Positions 23,785-31,273 of a stretch of 64,000 nucleotides of DNA are shown here, in pieces (the first letter of the stretch is position 1; each line of letters opens with the position of its first letter). The translations under genes were made by a program, and so were the position numbers. Under the pieces are notes generated by a model that saw only the letters and a program-made list of their open reading frames with translations, made no database searches and was not told the origin of the DNA. The DNA comes from an uncultured Bacteroidales bacterium (GTDB lineage Bacteria; Bacteroidota; Bacteroidia; Bacteroidales; Muribaculaceae): positions 1 through 64,000 of the forward strand of contig CACYGX010000008.1 in the NCBI GenBank assembly GCA_902774055.1, given 5' to 3'.

Positions 23785-25068
23785 ATGGAATTAAAGCGAG
23801 TAGTGGTAACAGGTCTGGGCGCCATAACTCCTATAGGTATGGACGTTGAAACCACTTGGAACAACGCCCTTAAAGGAGAGAGCGGTGCGGGACCTATTAC
23901 TCATTTTGATACTACACTGTTCAAGACCAAGTTTGCTTGCGAGCTCAAGGGTTTTGATCCGCTCAACTACGTGAGTGACCCCAACGACCGCCGTGAGGTG
24001 AAGGACTTCAAGCGCAACGACCTGTACACCCAGTACGCGTTGGCTTGTGCCAAGCAGGCCGTTGAGGACGCCAACCTGCTGGCCGAGGGTATCGACCGCA
24101 ACGAGGTGGGTGTCATCTTCTCATCGGGTATCGGCGGACTTCACACCTTTGAGGAGCAATCAGGTGATTACGCCAGGAATCCCGAGCGCGGCCCCATGTA
24201 CAGCCCGTTCTTTATCCCAACGATGATTGCCGACATTGCTGCCGGCCAGATTTCCATCAAGTACGGCTTCCGCGGTCCCAACTTCGGTGTTGTTTCAGCA
24301 TGTGCAACATCAACCAACGCCCTTATCGACGCGTTCAACTACGTGCGTCTGGGCAAGGCCAAGGCCATCGTTACCGGCGGTAGCGAGGCCCCCTTGTTCC
24401 CTGCTGGCGTGGGTGGTTTCAATGCCATGAAGGCCATTTCGCTTCGCAACGATGACCCCAAGGGTGCTTCAAGGCCCTTCAGCGCTTCGCGCGACGGTTT
24501 CGTCATGGGTGAGGGTGGCGTGTGCCTCGTGTTTGAGGAACTCGAGCATGCCCTGGCCCGCGGTGCCAAAATCTATGGTGAGGTCATCGGTGGCGGCATG
24601 AGTGCCGACGCCTATCACATCACCGCCAGCCATCCCGAGGGTCTGGGCGCTAAGCTCGTGATGCAGCGCGCCATCGAGGATGCCGGCATCAAGCCCGAGG
24701 ACATCGACTACGTCAATGCCCATGGCACATCGACTCCTGTGGGTGACCTCAGCGAGGCTCAGGCCGTGAAGGACGTCTTCGGCGAGCACGCCTATAAGCT
24801 CAACGTGAGCAGTACCAAGTCGATGACTGGCCACATGCTCGGCGCTACCGGCGCTATGGAGGCCGTCTTCTGCCTGCTCGCATGCCGTGACGACATCGTG
24901 CCCCCGACCATCAACCATGCCGATGGCGATGAGGACGAGAACATCGACTACAAGATGAACTTCACCTTCAACAAGGCACAGAAGCGAACAGTTAACATTG
25001 CCCTTTCCAACACGTTTGGTTTCGGCGGACACAATGCCAGCATCATCGTCAAGAAATACCAGAAATAA
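23785..25068 (+). CDS. fabF: Beta-ketoacyl-ACP synthase II
   Basis: A 427-residue condensing enzyme elongating acyl-ACP with malonyl-ACP. The catalytic Cys is at about 173 (SACATSTNAL). Catalytic His residues are in VNAHGTSTPVGD (about 312) and GHMLGATGAMEAVF (about 350), with the C-terminal NTFGFGGHNAS loop. Length is typical (about 415). It lies between acpP and rnc, downstream of the acpP hairpin. Confidence 0.97.
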   Translation: MELKRVVVTGLGAITPIGMDVETTWNNALKGESGAGPITHFDTTLFKTKFACELKGFDPLNYVSDPNDRREVKDFKRNDLYTQYALACAKQAVEDANLLAEGIDRNEVGVIFSSGIGGLHTFEEQSGDYARNPERGPMYSPFFIPTMIADIAAGQISIKYGFRGPNFGVVSACATSTNALIDAFNYVRLGKAKAIVTGGSEAPLFPAGVGGFNAMKAISLRNDDPKGASRPFSASRDGFVMGEGGVCLVFEELEHALARGAKIYGEVIGGGMSADAYHITASHPEGLGAKLVMQRAIEDAGIKPEDIDYVNAHGTSTPVGDLSEAQAVKDVFGEHAYKLNVSSTKSMTGHMLGATGAMEAVFCLLACRDDIVPPTINHADGDEDENIDYKMNFTFNKAQKRTVNIALSNTFGFGGHNASIIVKKYQK

Positions 25069-25083
25069 CCCACTGGGAAATAG

Positions 25084-25866
25084 ATGAAAGCGATGCTTGC
25101 TAGCAACGCCATATCACTCATAAAGCTCCTTTTCGTCAAGGATAAGGAGCTTTATGTTTTTATTCATCGCATCACCGGCTATTACCCGCGGGACATCAAG
25201 CCCTATCAACTGGCGATGGTGCACCGCTCCAAGCCCGTTAAACTCCCCGACGGCCATTGGGCCAACAACGAGCGCCTGGAGTTCCTGGGCGACGCGGTGC
25301 TCGACACTGTGGTCGCCGACTTTCTCTTCTCCACTTTCCCCAACAAGCACGAGGGATTTCTCACCTCGACCCGAGCCAAGATCGTCCAGCGCGAAAGCCT
25401 GAACCGCATCGGCAACTCGCTGCATCTCGACACCCACGTTCATGCCCTGACACACTCTTCGACCCATAACAGCTACATCTGCGGCAACGCTCTGGAGGCC
25501 CTTGTGGGCGCCGTCTATCTGGACCAGGGCTACAACCGCTGCCGCAAGTTCATCATCGAACGGCTGATCAAAAAGCATTTCAACCTCAACGACCTGGTCA
25601 AGACCGAGCAGAACTTCAAGTCGCGCCTCATCGAGTGGACACAGAAGTACAGGGTGACCATCGAGTTTGAACTGGTGGACACCTACAGCGACAACGACAA
25701 GAATCCCGTCTTCCGCACGGCCATCATCCTGGGAGGCATCTATGCCAGCGACGCCGTGGGCTACAGCAAGAAGGAGTCCCACCAGAGCGCATCCAAGAAA
25801 GCCCTCGAGCGGCTCCAGCAAGACCCGCAATTCTGCGAACAGGTCCTTTCGACCGCAACGGTCTGA
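25084..25866 (+). CDS. rnc: Ribonuclease III
   Basis: A 260-residue double-strand-specific RNase. The signature NERLEFLGDAVLD (from about residue 62) and the second acidic cluster GNALEALVGAVYLDQG (about 138-153) form the catalytic centre. A C-terminal double-stranded RNA-binding domain spans about 185-255. It processes rRNA precursors and structured mRNAs. It starts 15 bp after fabF, so the three genes form an operon. Confidence 0.96.
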   Translation: MKAMLASNAISLIKLLFVKDKELYVFIHRITGYYPRDIKPYQLAMVHRSKPVKLPDGHWANNERLEFLGDAVLDTVVADFLFSTFPNKHEGFLTSTRAKIVQRESLNRIGNSLHLDTHVHALTHSSTHNSYICGNALEALVGAVYLDQGYNRCRKFIIERLIKKHFNLNDLVKTEQNFKSRLIEWTQKYRVTIEFELVDTYSDNDKNPVFRTAIILGGIYASDAVGYSKKESHQSASKKALERLQQDPQFCEQVLSTATV

Positions 25867-26044
25867 ACGCCCGACAAGGACAAAAATGGGACTACTGCAA
25901 GGGTTAAAGGATGAACAACCGCTAGCAGAGTAAATAAAGGTCAATAAGTGTAAAAAATGGTTTCATTTCGGGCGAGTTTCATCATAATTATGTAACTTCG
26001 CCAATCTTTGCGCTCGATAATAGCGCTTTTAACTACTGAATAAC

Positions 26045-26707
26045 ATGAGACCTATCACCAATATATTGCTTGTGCTGGCCCTCATCTGCTACGTGTTCCT
26101 GCCGTTCTACGTCTTGTCGTTGTATGGCACGGTCACGGGGCTGCAATTCACTGCGGGAACCATTTCACAAGCCATTTCGCTGGGTAGCGTTGTAAAGGCG
26201 CTACTGCCCTTTATCGCCGTCTTTGGAGCCATCGGATTCAACTGCCTCAAGAGCCGCTGGTGGGTGTTGCTGAGCATCGCCTTCATCATCTTGGGCATCT
26301 GGTTCTTTAAGGATACGGGCAGCATGCATGACGTGATGCTGCGCCATGAGCCCGACGTGACTCCCGACAACGATTTGGGCGAGGGTTTCTCCATCATCGG
26401 GCTTGGCATCGGCTACAAGTTGTCCTACGTGTTGACCGCACTGTCGCTTGTGTCGGCCATCGTCTCCATGTTGCCATTCAAGTTCAACGAGACCATCGAG
26501 CGCGCTGTTGATGACGCCTACGAGGACGGACGACGCCACGTGCGAAAGGAATTTAACCGTCTGGAGAACAATTTACACAAGCCTCACCGCGCCGCCAAAC
26601 ATGATGTGACTCAATCTGCCGCTACACCACAAGACAACAACGAGCCCCCTGTCGCTCCCATCGAGGAAGACAAGGAAGACCCGGCACGTTTCATGCCCAA
26701 GGAATAA
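26045..26707 (+). CDS. Membrane protein of unknown function
   Basis: A 220-residue protein with four hydrophobic segments in the first 150 residues (NILLVLALICYVFLPFYVLSL; SVVKALLPFIAVFGAIGF; WVLLSIAFIILGIWFF; LSYVLTALSLVSAIVSML). A hydrophilic tail of about 70 residues is rich in acidic and Pro residues. I see no catalytic motif and do not recognise the family. It converges with mtgA, with only 12 bp between stop codons. Confidence 0.65.
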   Translation: MRPITNILLVLALICYVFLPFYVLSLYGTVTGLQFTAGTISQAISLGSVVKALLPFIAVFGAIGFNCLKSRWWVLLSIAFIILGIWFFKDTGSMHDVMLRHEPDVTPDNDLGEGFSIIGLGIGYKLSYVLTALSLVSAIVSMLPFKFNETIERAVDDAYEDGRRHVRKEFNRLENNLHKPHRAAKHDVTQSAATPQDNNEPPVAPIEEDKEDPARFMPKE

Positions 26708-26719
26708 TCAATAGTCGAT

Positions 26720-27412
26720 TTACTCAGCGCACACGTCGCGCGGGAACTGGTCAATCTGTCCCATGCGCTTCTTGATTGTTTTTTGCATCCTGGTCATTTT
26801 GGAACTGGGATGACCGCTGTCGCGCTCTCGCGGATTGGGCAACGACACAGCGATATAGGCACTCTGGGAACGCGTTAGTTTATCGGGGGTGGTACCGAAG
26901 TTGATGCGCGCCACCGCATCGGCGCCATAGATGTTGCGTCCCATCTCGATGGAGTTGAGATAGACCTCCATAATGCGTTCCTTTCCCCAAATCTTCTCGA
27001 TCAAGAACGTAAAATAAGCCTCCAAGCCCTTACGGAACCAAGAACGATGCTGCCACAGGAAGACGTTGCGCGCCGTCTGCTGGCTGATTGTGCTGGCGCC
27101 GCGTTGCCGTTTCCCCTCCTGTGCCTCAATCTGGGCTTTTTGTATCTGTTCCAAGTCAAAGCCGCTGTGTTTCAGGAACAGGTTGTCCTCGCTGGCCATC
27201 ACGGCTTGCGGCAGGTTGTGGTTAATCTTATCCAGCGGCACCCAGTGGTGGTTGATGGCTGGAGTATCACCATCGATGACCGCCTCAACGCAGCGGATGA
27301 GCATCAGCGGCGTGATGTACACAGGTATGTACTTGAGGATCACCACCGCCAAAATTGTCGAGGTAAAGAAGAAAATCAATATGTTGCGTATCCAGCGGCT
27401 TACTTTCTTCAT
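26720..27412 (-). CDS. mtgA: Monofunctional biosynthetic peptidoglycan transglycosylase
   Basis: A 230-residue GT51 enzyme, read from the ATG at 27412, that polymerises lipid II into glycan strands. One N-terminal membrane anchor (RNILIFFFTSTILAVVILKYI) precedes the GT51 motifs: AVMASEDNLFLKHSGFD (catalytic Glu), RGASTISQQTARNVFLW, KIWGKERIMEVYLNSIEMG and the Tyr-Gly-Ala-Asp region. It lacks a transpeptidase domain. It is the last gene of the DUF3822-rsmD-fur-mtgA cluster on the minus strand. Confidence 0.94.
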   Translation of the reverse strand: MKKVSRWIRNILIFFFTSTILAVVILKYIPVYITPLMLIRCVEAVIDGDTPAINHHWVPLDKINHNLPQAVMASEDNLFLKHSGFDLEQIQKAQIEAQEGKRQRGASTISQQTARNVFLWQHRSWFRKGLEAYFTFLIEKIWGKERIMEVYLNSIEMGRNIYGADAVARINFGTTPDKLTRSQSAYIAVSLPNPRERDSGHPSSKMTRMQKTIKKRMGQIDQFPRDVCAE

Positions 27413-27429
27413 GATCAGTTGTGAGTTTT

Positions 27430-27894
27430 TTAGTTTCGGCTGCAAATACAATCTCTGTCGCCAGCACACTCGGGACACAAGCCCTTGAGCACATAGTTGA
27501 TGCTATGAACCTGAAAATTACCGGGCAGCGAGACCAGCGGGACCTGGGTCGTCTGCAGGCAGAAGGTGCGACCGCATTTCTCGCAGTTGAAATGGGCGTG
27601 CATGTGGTCGATGGCGCCATCATCCTCGCCACAATGGCAATCGGGACTGCACACGGCATACTTGAACATGCCCGTGCCATCATCGATGGCGTGGATGAGG
27701 TGATGGGTGAGGAACAAGGTGATGGTGCGGTAGATGGTCGATTTATCCACCGTCTCGAGTTCGTCCTCAAGGCTCTGGAGCGAGAAAGCGTCCTCATGCG
27801 CCATCATCGTGCGCAGCAGCAAGATGCGCAATGCGGTGGGCTTGACGTCGTGCTGCTCCAGCCTCGCGATATATCTACTCTCGTCCGTCATCAT
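27430..27894 (-). CDS. Fur family metal-responsive transcriptional repressor
   Basis: A 154-residue protein read from the ATG at 27894. A TTG 36 bp upstream would overlap rsmD further. The winged-helix domain (KPTALRILLLRTMM, then KSTIYRTITLF) is followed by a dimerisation domain with structural zinc cysteines in NCEKCGRTF and CPECAGDRDCIC. It could be Fur, Zur or PerR; the sequence alone does not decide. Its start is 2 bp past the rsmD stop. Confidence 0.9.
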   Translation of the reverse strand: MMTDESRYIARLEQHDVKPTALRILLLRTMMAHEDAFSLQSLEDELETVDKSTIYRTITLFLTHHLIHAIDDGTGMFKYAVCSPDCHCGEDDGAIDHMHAHFNCEKCGRTFCLQTTQVPLVSLPGNFQVHSINYVLKGLCPECAGDRDCICSRN

Positions 27895-27895
27895 G

Positions 27896-28453
27896 TTACT
27901 GCTCCCCCTGGGGTCTGGAATTAACCTCAAAAATCGAGAAATTCACCTTGCCATAGACACGCTGTTGCGAGAAATGAGGCAGGGCGCTGAAGTCGTGTTC
28001 GCGCGGATGCTCCATGATGAACAATGTGCCGTCATGAACCAGGGGTGAATCGAGCACCATCTGGGGAATCTCGCCGAAGCGCGGCAAGTCATAGGGCGGA
28101 TCGGCAAAGATAATGTCAAACGAATGGCGGCAAGTGGAGATGAACTTGAATACATCACCGCGTATGAGCGTCAGGTTGGGGTCGGCCAGTTGTTGCTGCA
28201 CCTTCTTGATAAACTCGGCCTGGGTGCGGGCTTTTTCCACCGCGGTCACATGGGCGCAGCCGCGGGACAGGAATTCAAAACTCATGGCTCCTGTGCCGGC
28301 AAACAGGTCCAGCACCGTCTTTTCGTCCAGGTCAATAATATTACCCAGGACGTTGAACAGGTTTTCACGCGCCATGTCGGTCGTTGGGCGCGCGGTGATA
28401 TTAGTGGGCACGTCAAAACGTCGGCGCCCGTATTTTCCACTGATTATTCGCAT
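27896..28453 (-). CDS. rsmD: 16S rRNA (guanine(966)-N2)-methyltransferase
   Basis: A 185-residue SAM-dependent methyltransferase. The N-terminus MRIISGKYGRRRFDVP and the following RPTTDMARENLFNVL are diagnostic. The SAM motif DLFAGTGAMSFEFLSRG and the catalytic ADPPYDLP (about residue 118) are intact. It methylates G966 of 16S rRNA during small-subunit assembly. It overlaps the end of the DUF3822 gene by 10 bp. Confidence 0.95.
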   Translation of the reverse strand: MRIISGKYGRRRFDVPTNITARPTTDMARENLFNVLGNIIDLDEKTVLDLFAGTGAMSFEFLSRGCAHVTAVEKARTQAEFIKKVQQQLADPNLTLIRGDVFKFISTCRHSFDIIFADPPYDLPRFGEIPQMVLDSPLVHDGTLFIMEHPREHDFSALPHFSQQRVYGKVNFSIFEVNSRPQGEQ

Positions 28454-29253
28454 AGGGCCAGTAATATTAAGTCTAACGGTGCTTGCATCGCATTGCGGCC
28501 CAACTGCATTGCGGCAGCAGGATACACAGCGGGCATCACATACTTGACATATTCACGCAGCAACGGCGTCATCTGGGCACGTAGGTCGCCATCGCCCGAG
28601 AGCTGTAACTCGTCGGTCAACTGGTCCATGCCGTTGGTGCGCCAAGCGTTCAGGGCAAAATAGACGGCATCCTGAGCGCTGGTGAAGGGATACGTGTTGG
28701 CGCACTGGAACTCGCCGTCGCGATAGATGGCCATGTCCATAGCGCCCGCTTGCAGGTTCAGGAACATGCCGGCAATGCCGTGGCCACGGTCCGCCTCCTT
28801 GAAATACCCGCACAGCGGCACCAGATGATGGAACACCGTGGGATAGTTGAATGTTCGTCCCAAGAAGGCCCCCATACCATGAGGCAACATGTAGGCCAGT
28901 TTCACGCCACATGACTGCAATGAGTTCACGGCCACATCACCATCATCACCTGGGAAAGCCTGACGCACAAGTTCCTGACAAACCTCGTCATCGGTTTCCA
29001 CAGGCAGAAACACAAAATGCGGAGAATTGATCACCACCCTCACCCGCTTGTATTCATTCAACAGTTCGGGGGTATCATAGATGGCATCCTCCAGCGACTG
29101 CAACGAGTCGTCGGTACGAGCCACCTCGCCGACAATGAGCGAATTGGCCACAGTCGGCGTGTACAGGATGTAGTTCACCTGCTTGTCATCAATCGACACA
29201 AGCAATTCCCACGCCTCGGGGTGCTGGATGTTTATTCTCTCTTCTCCTTCCAT
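28444..29253 (-). CDS. DUF3822 family protein
   Basis: A 269-residue soluble protein of the Bacteroidetes-specific DUF3822 family. The fold resembles an actin-like/ASKHA half (for example AGMFLNLQAGAMDMAIYRDGEFQCANTYPF). Its function is unknown. In this phylum it is habitually next to rsmD, as here. It is the first gene of the minus-strand operon, and a consensus promoter lies at 29261-29293. Confidence 0.88.
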   Translation of the reverse strand: MEGEERINIQHPEAWELLVSIDDKQVNYILYTPTVANSLIVGEVARTDDSLQSLEDAIYDTPELLNEYKRVRVVINSPHFVFLPVETDDEVCQELVRQAFPGDDGDVAVNSLQSCGVKLAYMLPHGMGAFLGRTFNYPTVFHHLVPLCGYFKEADRGHGIAGMFLNLQAGAMDMAIYRDGEFQCANTYPFTSAQDAVYFALNAWRTNGMDQLTDELQLSGDGDLRAQMTPLLREYVKYVMPAVYPAAAMQLGRNAMQAPLDLILLALCE

Positions 29254-29260
29254 AACCCCG

Positions 29261-29293
29261 CAAAATTACAAAAATCTCCCTAATCATTCCAAA
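29261..29293 (-). promoter_or_regulatory. Promoter of the DUF3822-rsmD-fur-mtgA operon
   Basis: On the minus strand, TTTG (29293-29290), a 21-bp gap and TAATTTTG (29268-29261). The -7 element lies only 8 bp before the start codon, so the message is nearly leaderless. Confidence 0.65.
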
Positions 29294-29308
29294 AAAACTA
29301 TGCTTCTC

Positions 29309-29339
29309 TTGCTCGTGATTATCAAAACGCATACCTTTG
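29309..29339 (+). promoter_or_regulatory. Promoter of the first lipoprotein gene
   Basis: TTG (29309-29311), a 20-bp gap and TACCTTTG (29332-29339). It is divergent from the DUF3822 promoter. Confidence 0.6.
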
Positions 29340-29394
29340 CACACATCATATCACGATAAACAAAACCCAATAATTTCCTGAAAATAACAATTCT

Positions 29395-30447
29395 ATGACG
29401 TTTAAAAACATCATTTGGACTATCACTATACTGCTGGCGGGCGCTCTGCAAGCGTGCTCTGGGGGCGGCAAAGTGCAGGAGGGGCATTTCGCCTTCCTTG
29501 ATGAATTGGGAATAACCATCAATGACAAGTTGCTGCTGGGCGACTCCTTGACGATGCCCGATATCTATTGCGGCGACCCTGAACAGACCATCGATGACCT
29601 GAAAGGCAAACGACTTGACGAAAAACAGTATCAAGCCCTCATTGTTCCCGTGGGGAACGGCATACCCGACCCGATGAGCAACTGGCTGCTGCTGGGCGTG
29701 CGCGACATGGGTGACGGCATCACCCTGGCGGCCTACTATGCATGCAACGGTTTGGGCTACTGTGTGGATCTTGTCACCTATGACAAGCAGGGACATCCCC
29801 TCGACGCTATCAACACGCGAGAGATGCACCTGCTGTGGCGGCGTGACTTGTCCAAAGCTGATGACGATAACGCCCATACCCTCGACAGCCACATCACCTT
29901 CGACGGCGCGGGTGGCATGACGCTTCACCGCGTGATGGGGCGTTGCCTGATGAACTTCGAGGACGACCTCAAGAGCAAGCCACAATGGCAACAGGCATGG
30001 GAACAAACCTATAGCATCGACGCCAAGGGGCAGTTTGTCCTATTGGGGCAGCAAGTCGTTAAGGAGCAGGGCATGGTGGATTACTATGCCGCCATGGATT
30101 TCAAGACATGGGACCTGCTGGTGTGCTCACTGCATGACCCCGGCGTGATGGACACGTGGAACGCGTTTGTGCCTCAAGTCGAGGCCACCTACGCCGCCGA
30201 TTATGAGTACAACCCCTTCGCTCTCGATGTCGCCCAACTCTACAAGTCCAATCCGCAACGCTTCCTAGCGTGGATGGCAGCACATCGCGACAACGGCAAC
30301 AACTTGCTGCGCTACTTCAAGTTACCATCCGTTGACCGCCCTGCCCTGCTTCACGAGATAGCCCGCCTCGACAACCCGTCGGCCCGCCAGTGGCTCACGG
30401 CCCTTGTCAACTCATGGGACGACACTCCCCTGACCAAGCACCTGTAA
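29395..30447 (+). CDS. Putative lipoprotein, paralogue of 33059-34072
   Basis: A 350-residue protein with a lipoprotein signal (ITILLAGALQACSGGG; lipobox Cys at about residue 22). The mature part has no recognised domain. It shares layout and scattered motifs with the lipoprotein at 33059-34072: an N-terminal GDSLT/SL-type segment, a WLLLGVRDMGDGITLAAYY block against SVWGVKDYPDKGITLLLGH, and a C-terminal helical part. The two look like diverged duplicates separated by the four-helix-bundle unit and ettA. Function unknown. Confidence 0.65.
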   Translation: MTFKNIIWTITILLAGALQACSGGGKVQEGHFAFLDELGITINDKLLLGDSLTMPDIYCGDPEQTIDDLKGKRLDEKQYQALIVPVGNGIPDPMSNWLLLGVRDMGDGITLAAYYACNGLGYCVDLVTYDKQGHPLDAINTREMHLLWRRDLSKADDDNAHTLDSHITFDGAGGMTLHRVMGRCLMNFEDDLKSKPQWQQAWEQTYSIDAKGQFVLLGQQVVKEQGMVDYYAAMDFKTWDLLVCSLHDPGVMDTWNAFVPQVEATYAADYEYNPFALDVAQLYKSNPQRFLAWMAAHRDNGNNLLRYFKLPSVDRPALLHEIARLDNPSARQWLTALVNSWDDTPLTKHL

Positions 30448-30506
30448 TCCAAGACTAGTATTACTACTAATTTGTAACCTTTTGGTGATTATTGAGTTTT
30501 ACAGCA

Positions 30507-30558
30507 GTTCTCCGAGTTCTCCGAGGTCTCTGAGGTCTCCGAGATCTCAGAGTTCTCC
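30507..30558 (+). repeat. Left array of 9-bp AGNTCTCCG repeats flanking the four-helix-bundle gene
   Basis: About six tandem units of the form AG-N-N-CTCCG (AGTTCTCCG, AGTTCTCCG, AGGTCTCTG, AGGTCTCCG, AGATCTCAG, AGTTCTCC), ending CTCCTTTAAAA. Each GAGNNCTC is a small palindrome. The same type of array, in the same orientation, follows the gene. Confidence 0.85.
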
Positions 30559-30578
30559 TTTAAAAATAACGGGAAAAA

Positions 30579-30610
30579 GTTGCTGATATGCTGGTTTTAA
30601 AGTAAATTTG
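30579..30610 (+). promoter_or_regulatory. Promoter of the four-helix-bundle gene
   Basis: GTTG (30579-30582), a 20-bp gap and TAAATTTG (30603-30610), inside the repeat-bounded unit. Confidence 0.6.
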
Positions 30611-30636
30611 CGAAAAAATACAATCAGTGACTCATT

Positions 30637-31194
30637 ATGGAGGGGAAAAGGGAGTTCTTGCCACAACGCGGGAATTATGAAAATCTGGCGGTTTACAAGT
30701 TGGCGACATGCATCTATGCCGTCACCTTTCATTTCGCCAACACCTATTTCTCCAGGGGCGATCGGACGATAGACCAGATGGTGCAGGCTGCTCGCAGCGG
30801 GAAGCAGAATATCGCTGAAGCTAGCGTTGACGGCAACACCTCAACAGAGATGGAAATCAAACTCATGAATGTTGCGCGTGGCAGTATGCACGAGCTCAAA
30901 GCCGATTATGAGGACTACTTGATGCATCATGAACTAGAATGTTGGGGCGGTAATGACCCGAGAACAAATGCCACAAGAAAGTTCTGCAAGGCCAACAATG
31001 ATCCCAACGTGTATATCGCCAAATGTAAAGAACGTTCCCCAGAGACCATTGCCAACATTGCCTTGACGATGATACACCAATATGATTTCCTGATGGTAAG
31101 GCTCATCGAGAGCATCAAGCGGCGATTCCTTGAACAAGGCGGTATCAAGGAACAAATGTTCCAAGCCCGCAAAGAACACCGCTATAAAAAATAG
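30637..31194 (+). CDS. Four-helix-bundle protein (23S rRNA intervening-sequence protein family, suffix type)
   Basis: A 185-residue protein. NLAVYKLATCIYAVTFHFANTYF followed by TIDQMVQAARSGKQNIAEA is the classical four-helix-bundle (S23-like) pattern. A C-terminal extension (about residues 130-185) is of the kind called the suffix domain. The biochemical function is unknown; relatives are encoded inside rRNA intervening sequences or as solitary genes. It is bounded by 9-bp repeat arrays on both sides and has its own promoter, which suggests a self-contained mobile or repeat-associated unit inserted between the lipoprotein gene and ettA. Confidence 0.85.
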   Translation: MEGKREFLPQRGNYENLAVYKLATCIYAVTFHFANTYFSRGDRTIDQMVQAARSGKQNIAEASVDGNTSTEMEIKLMNVARGSMHELKADYEDYLMHHELECWGGNDPRTNATRKFCKANNDPNVYIAKCKERSPETIANIALTMIHQYDFLMVRLIESIKRRFLEQGGIKEQMFQARKEHRYKK

Positions 31195-31238
31195 AGACCC
31201 CCGAGAACTCCGAGATCTCCGAGACCTCCGAGAGCTCC
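31193..31238 (+). repeat. Right array of 9-bp AGNNCTCCG repeats flanking the four-helix-bundle gene
   Basis: AGACCCCCG, AGAACTCCG, AGATCTCCG, AGACCTCCG and AGAGCTCC, ending CTCCTTAAAA. Same unit, same orientation and same terminal CTCCTT(T)AAAA as the left array, so the arrays are direct rather than inverted. Confidence 0.85.
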
Positions 31239-31273
31239 TTAAAACCGACTCAATTAAAACTAAATAAAGAATT

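Noticed and set aside
25886-25933. 15-codon frame MGLLQGLKDEQPLAE after rnc
   Set aside because: Too short to support, and there is no conserved motif or distinct promoter.
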